Source: Anisakis pegreffii (Eukaryota; Nematoda; Chromadorea; Rhabditida; Anisakidae). Taken from it: a DNA stretch of 64,000 nucleotides. Shown one piece after another: positions 32,101-47,100 of this stretch. The notes beneath the pieces are model-generated. The model was given only the letters and a program-made list of their open reading frames with translations. It was not told the origin of the DNA and did no database searches. The translations under genes and the position numbers were made by a program. Numbering within the stretch: the stretch's first letter is position 1; every line of letters starts with the position of its first letter. Where the stretch lies: contig JAPYMA010002694.1 of assembly GCA_035041965.1 (NCBI GenBank), positions 1 through 64,000 on the forward strand, in the 5' to 3' direction.

Positions 32101-35100
32101 CAATTGCCGAAGTTGTTCAGCCGGCCTCGTTGCTCTGATAGTGAGATATTTCATAGCGCAAATTTCCTGGGAATCTTATTCATGATGTTGTGATTATGGT
32201 TAATGTTTGATGCTTACGGATCCGACGTCAAAGAAATTGGATAGGTTACCTCGGTTCCTTGTGACGTGAACTACTGCACTGAAAGTGGTATCGATTCCAG
32301 ACTGGTGATATTGATATTGACAGTAGTGTTAGTAATAGTAATAGGGAATATTGACAGAGCACCGGGATTTAGCAATGTTTCGGCACTAAGGCCATCCATC
32401 ATCAGGGTGAGGTACAACAATGAGTGAAAACAATCACATTCATGCTTTTTGCTTACGGATCCATATGTGTGTATGACTTATTGGTTCTGGTACATTGCTT
32501 AAACGTATGCTTTGAAGTGTTTGGAGATATGAGACTATAATAGATTGGTTGAGATGATTGGCCAGTGAATTTGGTTTGTGTTTGTTGAGATTTGTCAGGG
32601 AATTGATGCAGTCAGTCTTCGTCAATTTGTGTTTTTATTGGTGCATTTGTTGAGAATAAGTTTCAATTGAAACGAAACAAATTTCCTATTGTGGTCGATT
32701 TGATAAGCGTTTGTATATTGGTCATGATGATGAGATTATATCTCATCGAAGGTCGATCAGAATTGCGATGAGCTATCGAATTCCGGTCGGAATTTGTTGA
32801 CGAAATTTCGGTTTGATAAGTTTTGGTGAATTTCTCTCCGAGTACCATGCGAAGTATGGAAGTGAGTGTGAAAATGGATTCGGTTAGATTTTGAGTGAAG
32901 AAATTGTTCATGGTTCGATTATCATCGCTAATTCTTTAGGCATTCGTTTGAGAACATTGGGATTTTGTGTTTCCATTTGTAGTGTTGTGGATAGCCGACA
33001 AGATATTTATTTATTATTTATTTATTTATTTAATCAGCAAATTCAATTCATTACGAGTTTATGTCTCTCTTATTAGCAAATTCACTGATATCACTGTGAG
33101 GTTAAAGTTGAGGATATACGAGGATATATACCAATATAAGGGTATACTCACAAGAAGTATGAGATTAAAGTTTTTTTTGTTGTAGCGCCGGTCGGGAGAA
33201 GATTCGTGGTCGTAAAAGTCGTGCCAAGGTTCAGGCTACAGCCGCAGCATCTGTGAGCAGTAGCGGTGATCAACCCGGACCATCATCTTCGAGTTCGGCT
33301 AGTGTTGCGTCTTCTTCGTCGTCGTCCAGATACAATAGACAATTCCATCTGCAATCGCATCAAACTCAACAGCAGCAACAACAAATCAACGCAACAACGG
33401 GACTTTGCAACAGTGTGACGTTCGTTCATTCGTGCATTGAACTAGTCATTTGTTTTTTACGAATTAATTTATTTGATGACTTAAGGAAAAAATTTTCATC
33501 TGTGTATTCATTTCTCACAGTCTTAGTAGTGTTATGATAATCTTTGTTCGTTTGGTATTCGTTATGTGTGATTTATTTATTTATTTTTTCATTTATTTAT
33601 TTCCGATTCTAGGTTGACACTCTGTACACCTCTTCGCCCAGTTGTTGTTGTCCATTGTTGCAATTTTTCTTGTCCACTTAATTTTCCATTCCCTTGCACA
33701 TTTTGCAAAGTCTTCAATTGTCGTTACCCCTCTCAAGCATTCATTCGATTTCCTAATTTCATTCCCGTAATTTCATTCCTACCATCAACCTCTCCATCCG
33801 TACACATATGTATGTGTGATTGGTGAGTTATAATCGGCAAAATTTCAGGCGATATGAAGTAGCGTCGAAGCGAGTGTTTCCGTCGGTTGCTTCCGCATCA
33901 TCGTTGGCTGGTGCACATGGTGGTCATCGTGAAGATGACGTCACTAACGGTCATGGCAATCGAGCCAGTAACGCATCGCAAATCGGTGTTCCAAATCAGG
34001 TCAGTTTTTTTTTGTTCTTGAGTTCATAAGATGCTGTCAATATCTTGGGATGATTATTTTGCGTCTGATCATATGATTGGATGGTGTTTGGTTGGTTTTG
34101 AATCTTGAGAAATTGATTTGAAATGTCCTTTTTTAGTGATGATAGTTCAGTAAAATGTAAATTATCATCAAATTATTTTATCGTAGTGAGTTATAAATTA
34201 TGCATTGAAAGATTTAAAATTATAAGTTATAAAATTACAAATTATAAAATTCAATCGTAAACTATAACAAATGAGTTTGTTCCGAAACTTTCAATGGAAT
34301 TGATCAAATCCGAGTGGTAACAGCCATAGAGGTGACAGTAATGTTGATAAACAACTAACAATAGAGGGGAGAGGAATAATGATTGAAAAATTCACCGGAA
34401 TGAAAATTTTAAGGAAGATGCGGGTTTGATAATGTCAACAAGTGCGCCACCGTCCAACAGCAGTAGCACCACTGCCGCAGCAGCAGCAACAATTTCGTCG
34501 GCATTCGATCACGCCAACTCGCTCAGTACATCCGCCGCTATTCAGTCGGCACACCACCAGCAAACCGCCGAAATGCTCTCACAATCAGCACATTCCACTG
34601 TGGCTGCTCTTACGATGCAGTCCCAACAGCAACAATCCGTAAACGCACTCCAATCAACCACCAACCAACCACCACCACCGCCATCCGCATCATCCCATCA
34701 TAATCACCTACATCATGGCCAGTTATCAAACGCAAATCAGATAATGAATTCGGCTCAATCCAATATCCACTCCCAACAGCAACAACAAGCCTCATCCGTA
34801 CAATACGCCACACTGGGTACGATGAATGACACGCATTCCATGGACACAGCGGCTGCTGCTTCGGCAGCCGCAGCAGCCTCAGCAGCACATAGTGCCCAAC
34901 AACATATTCGGAATATGCAACGGTTCGTTTCTTCGTTTATTTCTTTACTTTCTGACTTTTTTTACTTTTTGAATTGTTATTTACTCGTACTGAATTGACG
35001 TTGCTTATTGTTGTAATAGTACATGAGCGATTTTGACTGGCAGACTTTTTTTCACTTTTTCAAAAAAAGATCAGATGTCGAAAAATTTCGGACAAGTTTG

Positions 35101-38100
35101 AAAGAGAAGCGTTAGATAATGGAATGTTTAGTGGTTTGAGATTTTTGTTTTGGTGGTTTACGTGTTTTGGTTTGAGATGTTTTGGTGTTTTGGTGGAGTG
35201 AGATTAATGGAATGTTGTGAAGGTTCATTTGTGATGAGATTGTGGCTTAGAAAGTGAAGGAATCCCAACAAATAATCCAAAAATCATTACACTGTACTTG
35301 TTTATGATTAGCATCCAATAGTAATGAGAAAAAAGATAGCGATAATGGTAATAAGTACGAGTGAATTGAAATGATACGTCTGTATGACATAAAAATTTGG
35401 ATTTTACTCATTTTATTGTTTACCGACTTTGTACATTGAAGGACTGCTTTAATAGTGCATAGGTAATTAGGTAGATAATGTTATCTCCAATGGTGTCAAT
35501 TTAGTTAGTGAAGTATTATTTTAGTTCTCAAGCAGTTCATGCAGCATCGTCAATTCTGGGTACGCTAGTTCCACGCGTACAGCATTTGCTCGGCGCGGCA
35601 CACTCACATCCAAGTAAGTTCAGTTTGAGTTCATGGATTCGTCGATTCTGCACGGTATTATTGGTTATTCAATTGATTGCATGATTGATCATGTGTTCTC
35701 GATTCGATTGATTCGATTTCGTCTCCAGTGGTAACACAAAGAATATTTCATTCGAAGCGAAATGCGCACACTCTGTATATGACATAGAAATTGAAAGCGA
35801 AGAATTTCTTCGTGCGGAAATTGCGAATTTTGAAAGTAATTATCAGTTGAATTTCAATGTGAATCGCTGAGTTGCGTTGCGTTCCGTTCTAAGACTGTGC
35901 ATAGTGTCTGTTCCGCATTATCAAAAAGCTGTGATTATATAAATTAAACATGGTCTCAAACACTGCAAGCGCAGAGCTCACAGTTCCAGTTGTTTCATTG
36001 AAAACTTTGTTTAATGGTCCCGGGAATGTCTTTGAAACTTTCGATGCCTCAACTTATGTGCGATGAATAAATTGTAAGGTAGTTTGTTAAACAATCCGAG
36101 AAACACTTTCTTTCAAATAGATCTCGAATGGCTTTCATAAGTTGCGATCTCAAGAGAGTATCAAGAACAGTAAGCTGATAAGTATTGTTGATCCATCAAG
36201 GTGAATGTAATATTGTTACTATCATCGATCCTGTCATCATGTAATATTATCAGTCTTGAACGATACTATTCAATGCAGTTGTCAGAATGTAATGCGTTTA
36301 GTGTTCATTCATTCGGTATTTGACTGATCGAGAGATATAAGAGCAAGGGAATCGCGGCAGAACTGAATCGTACCTCATAAATAATGAATTGTGAGGAAAT
36401 GTATAGCTCATAAATAAGCAATCGCTTTTAAAAAATGAAATTCGAGAAATGGATCTGTACAACTTAACGTTGCGATAAGTTTAAGATTTGTGAGGTGTGT
36501 AAAGTGGATTAAACTGCTGAAATAATGTTCAGTGAACGAGTTTCAATCTCTTAATCATAGTATATTATCTATCATCAATGATTCCAATAAAGATAATAGT
36601 GATGGGAAGTTCTGCTGGCAAATTTGCTGTCCCACTTAGTTCACGCCAGCAACAGTGGGCGATTCTCGTTTGTATTGTTGACGTGGACTCAGTTGTAACT
36701 TTGATTCTTGTATGGGATTTCGAGAATTTTACTGATTTTGAGAGTTTTCGGGAATGTTTGCTGGGAGATGGAAAATGTCTGCAAAAGGTGCATTGATGGA
36801 AATTCTATTGTATTTTTTTGAAAGAAAAATATGAGCGGATTGCCTTTTTTGATGGGTTGAGACGATAGCAGTAAACGTCTTTTGAAGCACTGCGATCTGA
36901 TAAGATACCGCCGATAAAATACTGGTAAGAATGGTATTTTTCTATGAAGTTGAAACGTTCTCCAATGTGCCATCGTCAAGGCAGTTGTCTAATAGTGAGT
37001 TGTTTTGATGAGTGCTTATGTGTTGTCGTCATTCATTGTGTATTTGTGTCTGTATAATTGTGCAGTCTGTTCTCGTGATTTATTTACGAGATTTTTATTT
37101 CGAGAAAAATTTTTCGATCGCTAAACCCATTTGGCGAGTACTAGTGAAATGTACCTCAGTCATGATTGATGCAGTTGTCGATACTGAGAGTTCGTTGGCT
37201 TCTCCAGATGCGATTCTTTCTCACGAATTTGATTCGTTCGTTCAGCCTGATTCATTTGATTCATCGATCACATATGCTTATCGCAGAACGAAATGAATTC
37301 GTCAAACGATACGTCTTCAAATTGTTTTCTTGTCTCAATCTTCATTTGTCAGGATCGCTGAATTCGTTTACTGAACTAAAAGTTATCAAAACAGTCAACA
37401 ATTATCATTTTCTTATTATTCGTAATGATTTTGTGAACATTCATCTGACAATCCGGAAAGCGATACCGTGCTTGCTTATGTCAGGCACTATTGATAATTA
37501 CAGTTATATGCCTCTCAGTTATATGTATAATCTCATACGGTTTGCTCGCATGCCGGATTTCTAAAATCTGAAAGTCCCTCAAGGATGTTGAGCAACACAA
37601 CTTCATCACGTTAATGAGATGAGATAGAGGTTTACGGTGGATTATCGATAGTTGTTTAAACTACATTGAAAATGTGTGTTTTGTAATAAGTGGATGTTTA
37701 TCATTCATTCTCTGGAATCGTTCATAACTAGGTAATATATGATATGAGTTCCTGTGTTGTGATATTTTCTGTGATATTCATCTGCAAACGAGAAATCCCT
37801 ACCGAGAGTGTGCCGGTTTGAAACGTGGATCTAGCTGATTGATTTAAAGTTGAATAGAATAACGAGATTGACACACTGTGAGCCAATAAGATAAGTTGTG
37901 GAAGCGTTATCAAATAGCGAACGCTTGATGCAGATGTTAATGTTAATTGCATCAATCGATTGAAGTAATTTTTATTGCTGATTTTGTTTTACAATGGAAG
38001 TATAACGAGATGAATAGAATGCATGAATAGAATGGGTAATGGGTGTAATTTCTTTATTATGCATAAATACAAAGTGATGTTAAATGACATTTGGGTATGA

Positions 38101-41100
38101 TAGTAATGATGATGATAATCATAGTAATATGGATTTTTTTTGTGAGCTTTCGAAGTCGATACATCTTTCGAAGCTCATATTTCTGGTTGTGTTCACGCTG
38201 ATTTGAATGCATTCGTCTCATCCGCATTATTGTTATCGGAGCCTCAATCGTGAAATGGCTTCGCATAATTTCAGAAGCTATTCAACGCAACGGCTGATTG
38301 GGTGTCAGTTTCATTCAGAGAGTCTGTCACCTACTTGATTTTCCGTTGCAGTGACGCGTTAACACTAGATCCTCTTACATTTACATTTGCTCAGTGCCTA
38401 GATCATTTTTCTTATTTTACGCAACCGATTAAATTAGATACACATGAGCAGCTGCTAACGGCATAACACATTCCTATTTTCATACATTCCGATAGCTGAT
38501 TGTGAGCCATGCAAATGGAAATTGGGTGCAAATAGCGTGTTGATATCAATATTTACAATTATCATGCTGATCTTTCTCTTAAGGAGGAATTTTTGAGCGT
38601 TCAGTTTTTTGAATACCCGTCCACTCGATTGCGGACGGATTCAGTGTTCATTTTCAATCGATATGAATGAATCTCCTCTAGCCGAACCGATAGCTTCACT
38701 AGTGCTTGAAGGATATTTGTATTTGTAAATTTTTGGAAAGATTGTAATTTCTCTGGAATATTTATAAATTTTTTTGAATATTTGTAATTTTTTGAACTGT
38801 GAAATGATGGTTTTGTCGCATGTTTATTGTGATCCTCAGGTGGTAAGTGACAAAAAATGGTTTAGAAATATTCAATAGCTGATTGTCGTAAGTTCTATAA
38901 TATAGGTAATTCTATTAAAGTGTCGTGCCGAATGGAGTGAGAGTGTTTTCGATCGATTTCCAAGTGAATGGAAGGGGTATCGTTGAATTTCGAATTTGTA
39001 CTTTAACAGCAGCAGTAACAGCAACAATTACTTGTTCATTGTTTGCGTTCGTATTCATTGAGGCGATAAGTAACAAAGTGACAACATGTCGACTTGTTAA
39101 TATTTAAACATCGAGTTTTAGTTTTAAATGTTGACGACAGAATGACTGAATGAATGAATGGAGACAATAATTTTTTTTTTTGTTTTGAATGAAATGGCGA
39201 ATTATTATTCGTACTATTTGAATGACAAATATGGATGGCATTGTTAGAATATTCATGAAGTAGTCTCTATTCTGTGGACTATAAACGTTGAAGGCTGCTT
39301 CAAAAAGAGAAAATCTTGAAAGCACCAACAACCAACACTGAATTGGATGCTTTCAAATGTTTTGTGAAGCTGTAGTTTTGCACTTCGTATTGTTAGCGAA
39401 TGTCCTTTGAGGATTTTTTAGATCAATTTTTGTGTTCCCGTTCTAGCGACTTTTTTCCTATGCTACTATGAAAGCTTTTTATGTATGTGCTAGTAGAAAG
39501 CATAAGTAGGTTTTGGAAAGTTTCTCCAGAGAAGGCAGATAGATATCCAATAGATCAAGTGAAGAGGATCTGGAAAGTGGATCTAGTTTTTAGTGGGATT
39601 TTACTGGCGAAACGGATATATATGGATGAAGGGTGATAAAATTGTGGTGTTGTATTTGTAAGTAAATGCGATGTATTCATTGTGTGAAAAAGGAAGGATT
39701 GCACTTCGTCACATGTGCTAAACGGTGCTATGTGTTGGTGCAGGTCATTTGATATGTGAATATTCATGAGCAGTTGATATCTAGAGGCTAAATGTGGTGC
39801 ATATACATTTGTACATCTATCCTGTAGACATTGACTTGTGGTATTCGATTTGATATCAGTAGGCTAGATAGACGAATTTACACAGAAATTACGCTAAATA
39901 TATACATACAGAAGTACAATCCTTGAAAAAGAGTACAATAAAAATAAAGATGTAAAAAGAAGTGCAGTCCTTTTTTCCTTCAGGTAATGGATATATCAAT
40001 TTTCTTTACAAATACAACAATTCTGTCACCGTACTAACAGTTATATCCGTTTCGATTAGAGTGAAAATTAGTCCAGACATGGTGCTGAAGGAATTATCGA
40101 TAAAGATATTGAAGAATATCTGAATATAGATAGGTAATATTGACATTTTAGGCAACAGCATTATGAGAGCGGTACAGTGTGGAGGTGTTCTATTGAGAAC
40201 AAATGAAATTGTTTATGTGTGGTGCGAAAACGAGGATATTTTTCTAATTTTCGTCACTTTTCATCAATTTCTTATTTCGCATCGCAGAGTAATGATTCCA
40301 ATTGTTCTCAGTAAATGCATGCCTTTATACTGCATCGCTGAATAGAGATAAATATACAGAAATCTAGTAGGCTCAAGCAAATCTGTAGAAGTCGGTGGAA
40401 AATTTATATTGTATTTGTTTGATTTTGAGTTTAATATCTCTGTTCTCCGTCGATGTAAATTTGATTCGTGTCGATCGACGACGCAAACGTCCGATCGTTA
40501 TCGGTTGTCGAACGGCAAAACGAAATAAACACATCGCATGTTTAAACACCTTTCCGATTCCCATTCCAATTTAGATAGCGATTACGATTTCCATTCCGAT
40601 TCTGATCATTCCATTCAGCAAACGTGGCAAACATATATATAAATGTGTAGGCCTCTTGCTTACTTTTCCGTTGATTTTCCATCTTTTGATAGATACACCA
40701 ATCACTTTTCATAGATATACCACATGATGAAGGTGATCATGTCAATGTCGTATATACAAGATATGTTATAGATGATCAGGGCATCAAATTTTACTCGATT
40801 GGTAATTTTTATCGTAAGGGGTCATTCATTTTTTGTATGAAAATAGGCAATCTATGTGGATGGTGGATGGAATTGCTGCAAGTTTGAGATGAACATATGA
40901 GTTTGAGAGGATGATCGTTGATGAGTTGACAATAAGGAATGACTGATTTGAGTGCATGAGTTTCCTTGAGCTCAGTTGAAGTTCATTGCCGAACTCGTTG
41001 GTCTCCATTGTTGAATGACGACCTTTGAATTGTGTGCTTCAAAAGTGCATTCGGAAATGAAAATGAAACGATAGCGATTGATGAAATGTTGCTGTGTCTG

Positions 41101-44100
41101 TGTGACTCTCTCGATTGTTGGTGCTCTAAATAGAATGAAAAAAAGAAATGGAAAATGCTCATGAAAATGGGAAATTCTAAGGAAATTGATCATCATTTGA
41201 GATTGGAATTGAAATGAAGGGCAGGGCATTGATGTGCGTCGTTTATGCATTTGCGTAGAGTAATGTTAACGTTATCGAATGGTTGTTGTATAAATTTGGT
41301 AATTGAATTTCAGATGTTCATTCGTAAACGAGTTTTTCATCAGATTTCATCCTTTGTTTGTTTGTTTATTTATCAGATTTGTTTTGTTCCATCATCTGAT
41401 GATTGCTTTTGTTATCTGATTGTCGCCAACTGTCGTCTTCTTTCCTCATTTTCTTCAATATGTCATCGAATCAATCAGTGAAATGAAAAGCAACTTTCAT
41501 GCATTTAATCGTTACTTTTATCATCTTGTTGCCTTTCGGTCTTTCGATGCTTCGGTCCTTCAGTCGTTGCGTTGTTACTCACTCATTTAGCAGTCAACGA
41601 ACCCAATTAAGAGCGTGAGTGTGCACTATTTATGGGTTGTCGTATTCCTTTAGTGAATTGGATGAGTTCAGTTTTATGACAGTTATGGATGTGGATGAAT
41701 TGATGAAACAAACCATAAAAATGGCATATTGCTTGTCATTTTTGAAGGTTCATTGAACGCGAGCGAGAGCAAATGAATATCAAATATTGATCTTGAGAGA
41801 TGAGATAAACGTTCGGAAAGAGAGCAATTGTATTGGGAGTTTAGCAGAGAACGTTGAGATTGGGCGTTGAGTTCGAGATTTTGCATTCAAATAGGACTGA
41901 AGAGGGTTCAACAAACTGGATTATTATTTGTTGTTGTTGTTATTTTGATATTGGTATTATTTACGATTGGATGTTTTGTTATTATTGCTGTTGACTGTAA
42001 CTATTATATTACAGTTGTTTTTGTTAGAGTGATTTGAATTAGTTTAGTTTGATGTTAAGGACTGGTTAAGAAATGTTCTGCTGAAAGTTTATGATGCTTT
42101 CCTCCTCCTTTACTTGCCTGAGTTATCCTCTTATTGACTACTGAATGTGCATAGCTAATCTAAGATTTCGTTAAACGCGCTCATGCATCGACTACTGCAT
42201 GTTTCATGTTTCATTGCAGTATTAGACGTTGTTTTAGTGTTGTTGGTCTTTATTTTGAGCATATAAAAGGATTGTGATCTGGAATGGAGCTGAGATGGAA
42301 AAATGAAAGTGTTTCAGATGGTAATGGGTAACATTTTAGTAGCTAAGCATACTTTTGTGATTAAGAAATCCCGATTTTAACATTAATATTCTATAGGATG
42401 GTTCTATTAAACATTGGAAATTCTATAGGTTCTAGTTGATCTGATGAAAAAAATCGGCTGCAAAGAAGTTTTGATGAGAGATTTGAGATTGGTTGTTATT
42501 GGACGAAATGAAAAAAGTAAAGATTACGAAATTATAAAGCAGCTAAATGGATGGATGGATGAATCAATAGGATAGTGTTCAATTGGAATATAATGGTATA
42601 TAATGATGGTTTTTGATGGATTGTAAATATTGCTTGCAAAATATTATATAAATATTACATCTAGAGCGGACGGCATTGCACTTTTATATTGACGTTAAGC
42701 ATTGAGCGTTCACCTTTTGTTGATGATAGATTTTCGATTTTTATTTAGAATTATTTATGTTTTAAGACGTAACGAAACAGACAGACAGCACTTAGATTCG
42801 CTGTTATTGGTATCATTCATTTTATCCTTTGAGTCGTTCTGCATCTTCAAAAAATACTGGTAATGACAATAGTTTGAAGAAGAGGAATGGTCATAATAGT
42901 AATAATAGGATTAAGGATAGTAATAATAATCATAAGAAGAAGAAGAATAATTTGAAGAAGAGGACTGAGGATAATAATAACGATAAAAAAGGCAATAATA
43001 ATAGAAGAGTAGTCATGATGCCACTTAATTTACTGGAGGATTATTGAGCAAAATGCGACGATGTTAGATTTCATTTAGGTGTTCTTTGGAGTGAAAAGGA
43101 ATTTCTTGAGTTAGTTCTTTAGTGCTAAAGATTCAATCGTAGTTTCGTTTACAAAGAAATTCAATTCATCAATTCATTCCTTAGTCAGTGTTTAAGTAAA
43201 AGGAAGCTGAAATAGCAATTATAAATATAAGCAATGGCTTTTAATTAGCAATCCAATCGTGTTGGGTTATTCACCTTTGAAGGAATTCAAATCGAATCAG
43301 CTTTCGAACAGTATTCATCAATCAAACGATGCTGAAGCTGAGAAGGCAAGCATGAAGAAGATGTTACTAGAAGTATTTATATTATATGAATTAGACGGTC
43401 AGATGATAGTTACCTTTGATTTTTGCAGTAACGTAGATCATGTATGTGCAAATGGCAGTGAATGGAAGCAGTTTTGTGATCCGCCCAACCTAGTATCCCT
43501 TCTTTGACTTTACTATTGCTATTATTAAGTATCAATCCTATTGCTAGTCAGTTTTGATGACGATCTGCTGAAAGTTTATGATGCTTTCCTCCTCCTTTAC
43601 TTGCCTGAGTTATCCTCTTATTGACTACTGAATGTGCATAGCTAATCTAAGATTTCGTTAAATTCGCTCATGTATGGACTACTGCATGTTTCATGTTTCA
43701 TTGCAGTATTAGACGTTGTTTTAGTGTTGTTGGTCTTTATTTTGAGCTTATGAAAGGATTGTGATGTGGAATGGAGCTGAGATGGAAAAATGAAAATGTT
43801 TCAGATGGTAATGGGTAACATTTTAGTAGCTAAGCATGCTTTTGTGATTACAGAATCCCGATTTTAACGTTGACATTCTGTAGGATGGTTCTAGTAGCCA
43901 TTGGAGACTCTATAGGTTCTAGTTGATCTCTTAGAAATGTTTGGTTTCTTTGAAATTTGCAATCACTAATAGGTTTCAGTTTTCGGGTGTAGATATCGTA
44001 TCAATTTATTCACGCTAGGTGATAACTCTGTAATTTCTGCAGAAAATAAAACGAAATGATTTGCAAAAATCAAGTTTACAGCGGGTGTTAAAGTGGGCTT

Positions 44101-47100
44101 TCTGTTGGTGGTGGGAGGGAAAACGGTTTCTGTTCAGCCATGAAAGGTGGTGGTTGGTTTAGTTGCGTGTTTGATGATTATTTTGTGTCCATGGAGATTG
44201 ATGTTTTGCGTGGAGATACATCCATCATCACGATAGAACGAGCAGCTTTGAATAAAATTGATGAATTATTAAGTATGTCAGTCGATTTGCAGATGTTTGT
44301 AAGACGAATTGAAATAATGAAATGAAATAAACACTGCAAATGAACTTTGATGATTTGCACAACACTTGTATGTAGTAGTCGTAGGAGTGGGGTAGTGGTT
44401 TTTGTAGGAAGATCTATTCAGGCAGCAATGATTACCTTTGACATAAACAACAACTCGAAAATTCCCAATTCATTGATTCGAGTTCCCAATTCATCAACAA
44501 CGAAAGTGCAAACAAAGTAATGACAGGTACGAATCTGCGGACATAAATAAGCTCAATTCATTTGGAATGAGTATTCGCTCATCTAGCAGCACAGTTCATT
44601 GGATACGCCAGCTGATCTGACTGTCAGATATGGCTTAGTATTTGTCAGTTATCAATGCTAGCTCAACCGTAGTCTTGCTCATCATTGTTTTTATCAGCTA
44701 TTTTCATTGTCATCATCGTTGATGGAGCACTTTCAAACGATCTATTGACCGATTCTGATCGTAAGGTATTGAAAACTGAAAAAAAGGAGAGGACAGAAAA
44801 AATTGAAAAAAAGTGATTCTCATAAGTGCATTTTAGTTCACCAGAGTTCATTTCGTGGTCTTTTGGTTTCTGATGAACTGGTTTCGACTTGCATATTTCC
44901 ATCATCAGTCAATAGTTTTGTTTCAATTGCAGAAAATATCACTTGACTGAATCGGTTCTGATGATTTTGAGATTAATATATAATCCCTGACTAATTCAGT
45001 GATTAAAATTCACCAACGCCCTGTCTGCCTGCATATTGTTTGTTGAATTTGTTGCTCATGTGACCAATCGCGACCAGATCACTCGATGTTATTACTTGAA
45101 AACATGGTCAGTGATCACTAGATTATGATGAGTGAGTTATTACATGGCACACACTAATTACCATAGATGACCCGTGACTGAGATTTCGTCTCTCCGTATC
45201 CACTCCATTGATTTATTTCGCATAGGATGATGGATGCTGTCGTTTAGTAGGTCTTTTCGTAGAGAGACAAAGTTTTTGAGTTTACTTTAAACGAGACAAA
45301 TTCATAGTTTGTAGTTCGTGGACTATAGATGTAAATTTTGCAGAGTTTATACTAGACTTTCTGTCGAAAACCATGTGAAATTCTGTAGTCTGTAGAAAAC
45401 GATGTGAGTTGTTAGAAATACGATTTGCTAAAGCAGTTCCTGATATCTGATGAATGCTAGTAGTTGAAATGATCATGTGATAGAATATTGCAATATCAGT
45501 TTATCACTTCTCTGAAGTGCATTTATCAGCGGTATCGTTTAATCACTCATTATTGTCATAATCATCCAAATCGTGAACGTGCTAGTGATTGTGCTCATTG
45601 TATCATTTGAAAGCGATCGTGGTTCGTTTCTAAAAACTTTACTATTGTAGAAGTGTTGTTCTTTCATCTACTCGTACATTCAAACTGGAATCTGAACAAT
45701 CAACTGCCTTGCAATTGTCAATCGCCTTTGTACAATTACGGTTGTTATTTGTTATTGCTATTATATTATTGATGCTGTGATTCGATCGGAAATGGTCATC
45801 GTATGTATTAGTGCCTTATAATTTTGTATTCGATTCATCGAAAGAATACGAAGATAACGCCACAACAATAATAACAACAACAGTAACGGAAGAAGGCAAT
45901 TTTATAATCTACATCACAAATAATATCACTTTAAAAAGTGAATGAATGAATGTTCACAGTGTGATGACCCTTGTTGTTAGCTGTAGCTATTGCTATTGCT
46001 ATTGCTATTACTAGTTTGATTATGCACATAACTAATGAAAAGCCCACTGCTATGATGAAAAGCGGACGATGTCGATCGGACGATGCACCGATTGCGCTTG
46101 TTAAATGCACAATGATCGTGGCTAGCTGCTGCTGTTGCCGTTGCTGTTGAGGCTGTATTGAGCCGTCCGTCCTCATAACCAACCATCATCAATTGTCGTC
46201 ATTTCATATTCCTATTGTTGTTGTTAGTTGTTATTATTACTATTGTTATTACGGCCTTTGTCAGGATTATTGATATTGTGCAATCCTCGTTGTGATTATT
46301 ACGAATATTTTGACTTACAAGTGGAAGAAGTGGAAATTCTGTAATATTGCAACAGTTATTCATATTCTACTGCAACAGTTACTCTGATCTATTGCTGGCT
46401 GATATTCGCGAATTGTGTTCCATATCGAGCAGAGATTACTGGAAGTAATTGCGTAATTAGCGCTTATTGGCTGATTGCGTGTACGGATAAACTAAATCAG
46501 AGAAGGCTGAAAACGTACACTCAATTCGCAGCATGTCGAGACGACGTCCAGGTGTACGATTCAGCTTCAATCCGAGTGTTTTGCTAAGGAACAAATTTGA
46601 ATACTTCCCTGATTTGTACACTGATCGCACTAGCCGGATACGTCCTACGATTAAAGGTATATATGCTCATATGTATGGATTCAGTTTGTTTTCAGCTAAT
46701 TGTCAGCAAAGTGATCATGATTGATTGAATTGATCATCAAAATGTTTTGCTGTTCTTGTCTTCACAAGATGTTGAGTCGGTGATTCTGTCTTCGTTGTAT
46801 GCTCAAACATGAGTTTAAATCTTTTCTGACGATTCACCAGGAGAATTTAAGAGCATCTTCAGTCAGTGGTGTAGAATTCATGATCTGACTAAAATGGCAT
46901 GGAATGTCACATATCCTTTCAATGGATAAGATTTCAAGCCTTCTAATTGTTATGAAGCCTTATAGTTCACATATGTAAGAAATTATTTTGCAAAGCCAAA
47001 GATTAGGTGAGATGCTGGAAGAGATGAGATGAAAGGTTATTATGAGTTGTTTTCTGACCCTAAGCGATTGCGATTGCGAAATTACAGTGATATGTTATCG

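Larger units (their letters stand above)
42078..43932. mobile_element. Composite element with 366-base terminal direct repeats
   Basis: Segments 42077-42442 and 43564-43929 align without gaps over 366 bases, with about 20 substitutions by hand count (roughly 94% identity). The 9-mer AGAAATGTT lies directly before the first copy (42069-42077) and just after the second (43933-43941), like a target site duplication. The 1.1-kb interior has only simple-sequence and unrecognised short frames. It resembles a non-autonomous element with LTR-like ends, though the ends are not the usual TG...CA. Confidence 0.6.

Noticed and set aside
33614..33826. Cys-rich open frame of about 70 codons in TRIP12 intron 5
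   Set aside because: It has no ATG start, the sequence is a pyrimidine-rich tract before a good acceptor, and it is not needed for phase.
34610..34888. 92-codon minus-strand frame
   Set aside because: Antisense shadow of the low-complexity TRIP12 exon 7.
37012..37296. Open frame ending in VDTESSLASPDAILSHEFDS
   Set aside because: It lies in the giant intron, has an acceptor-like CTCAG but no donor, and stops soon; no family recognised.
44140..44298. Start-like exon (TTCTGTTCAG, ATG two bases later, donor GTAAGA)
   Set aside because: Its phase 0 end does not fit TRIP12 exon 9, and no other partner exon is seen.
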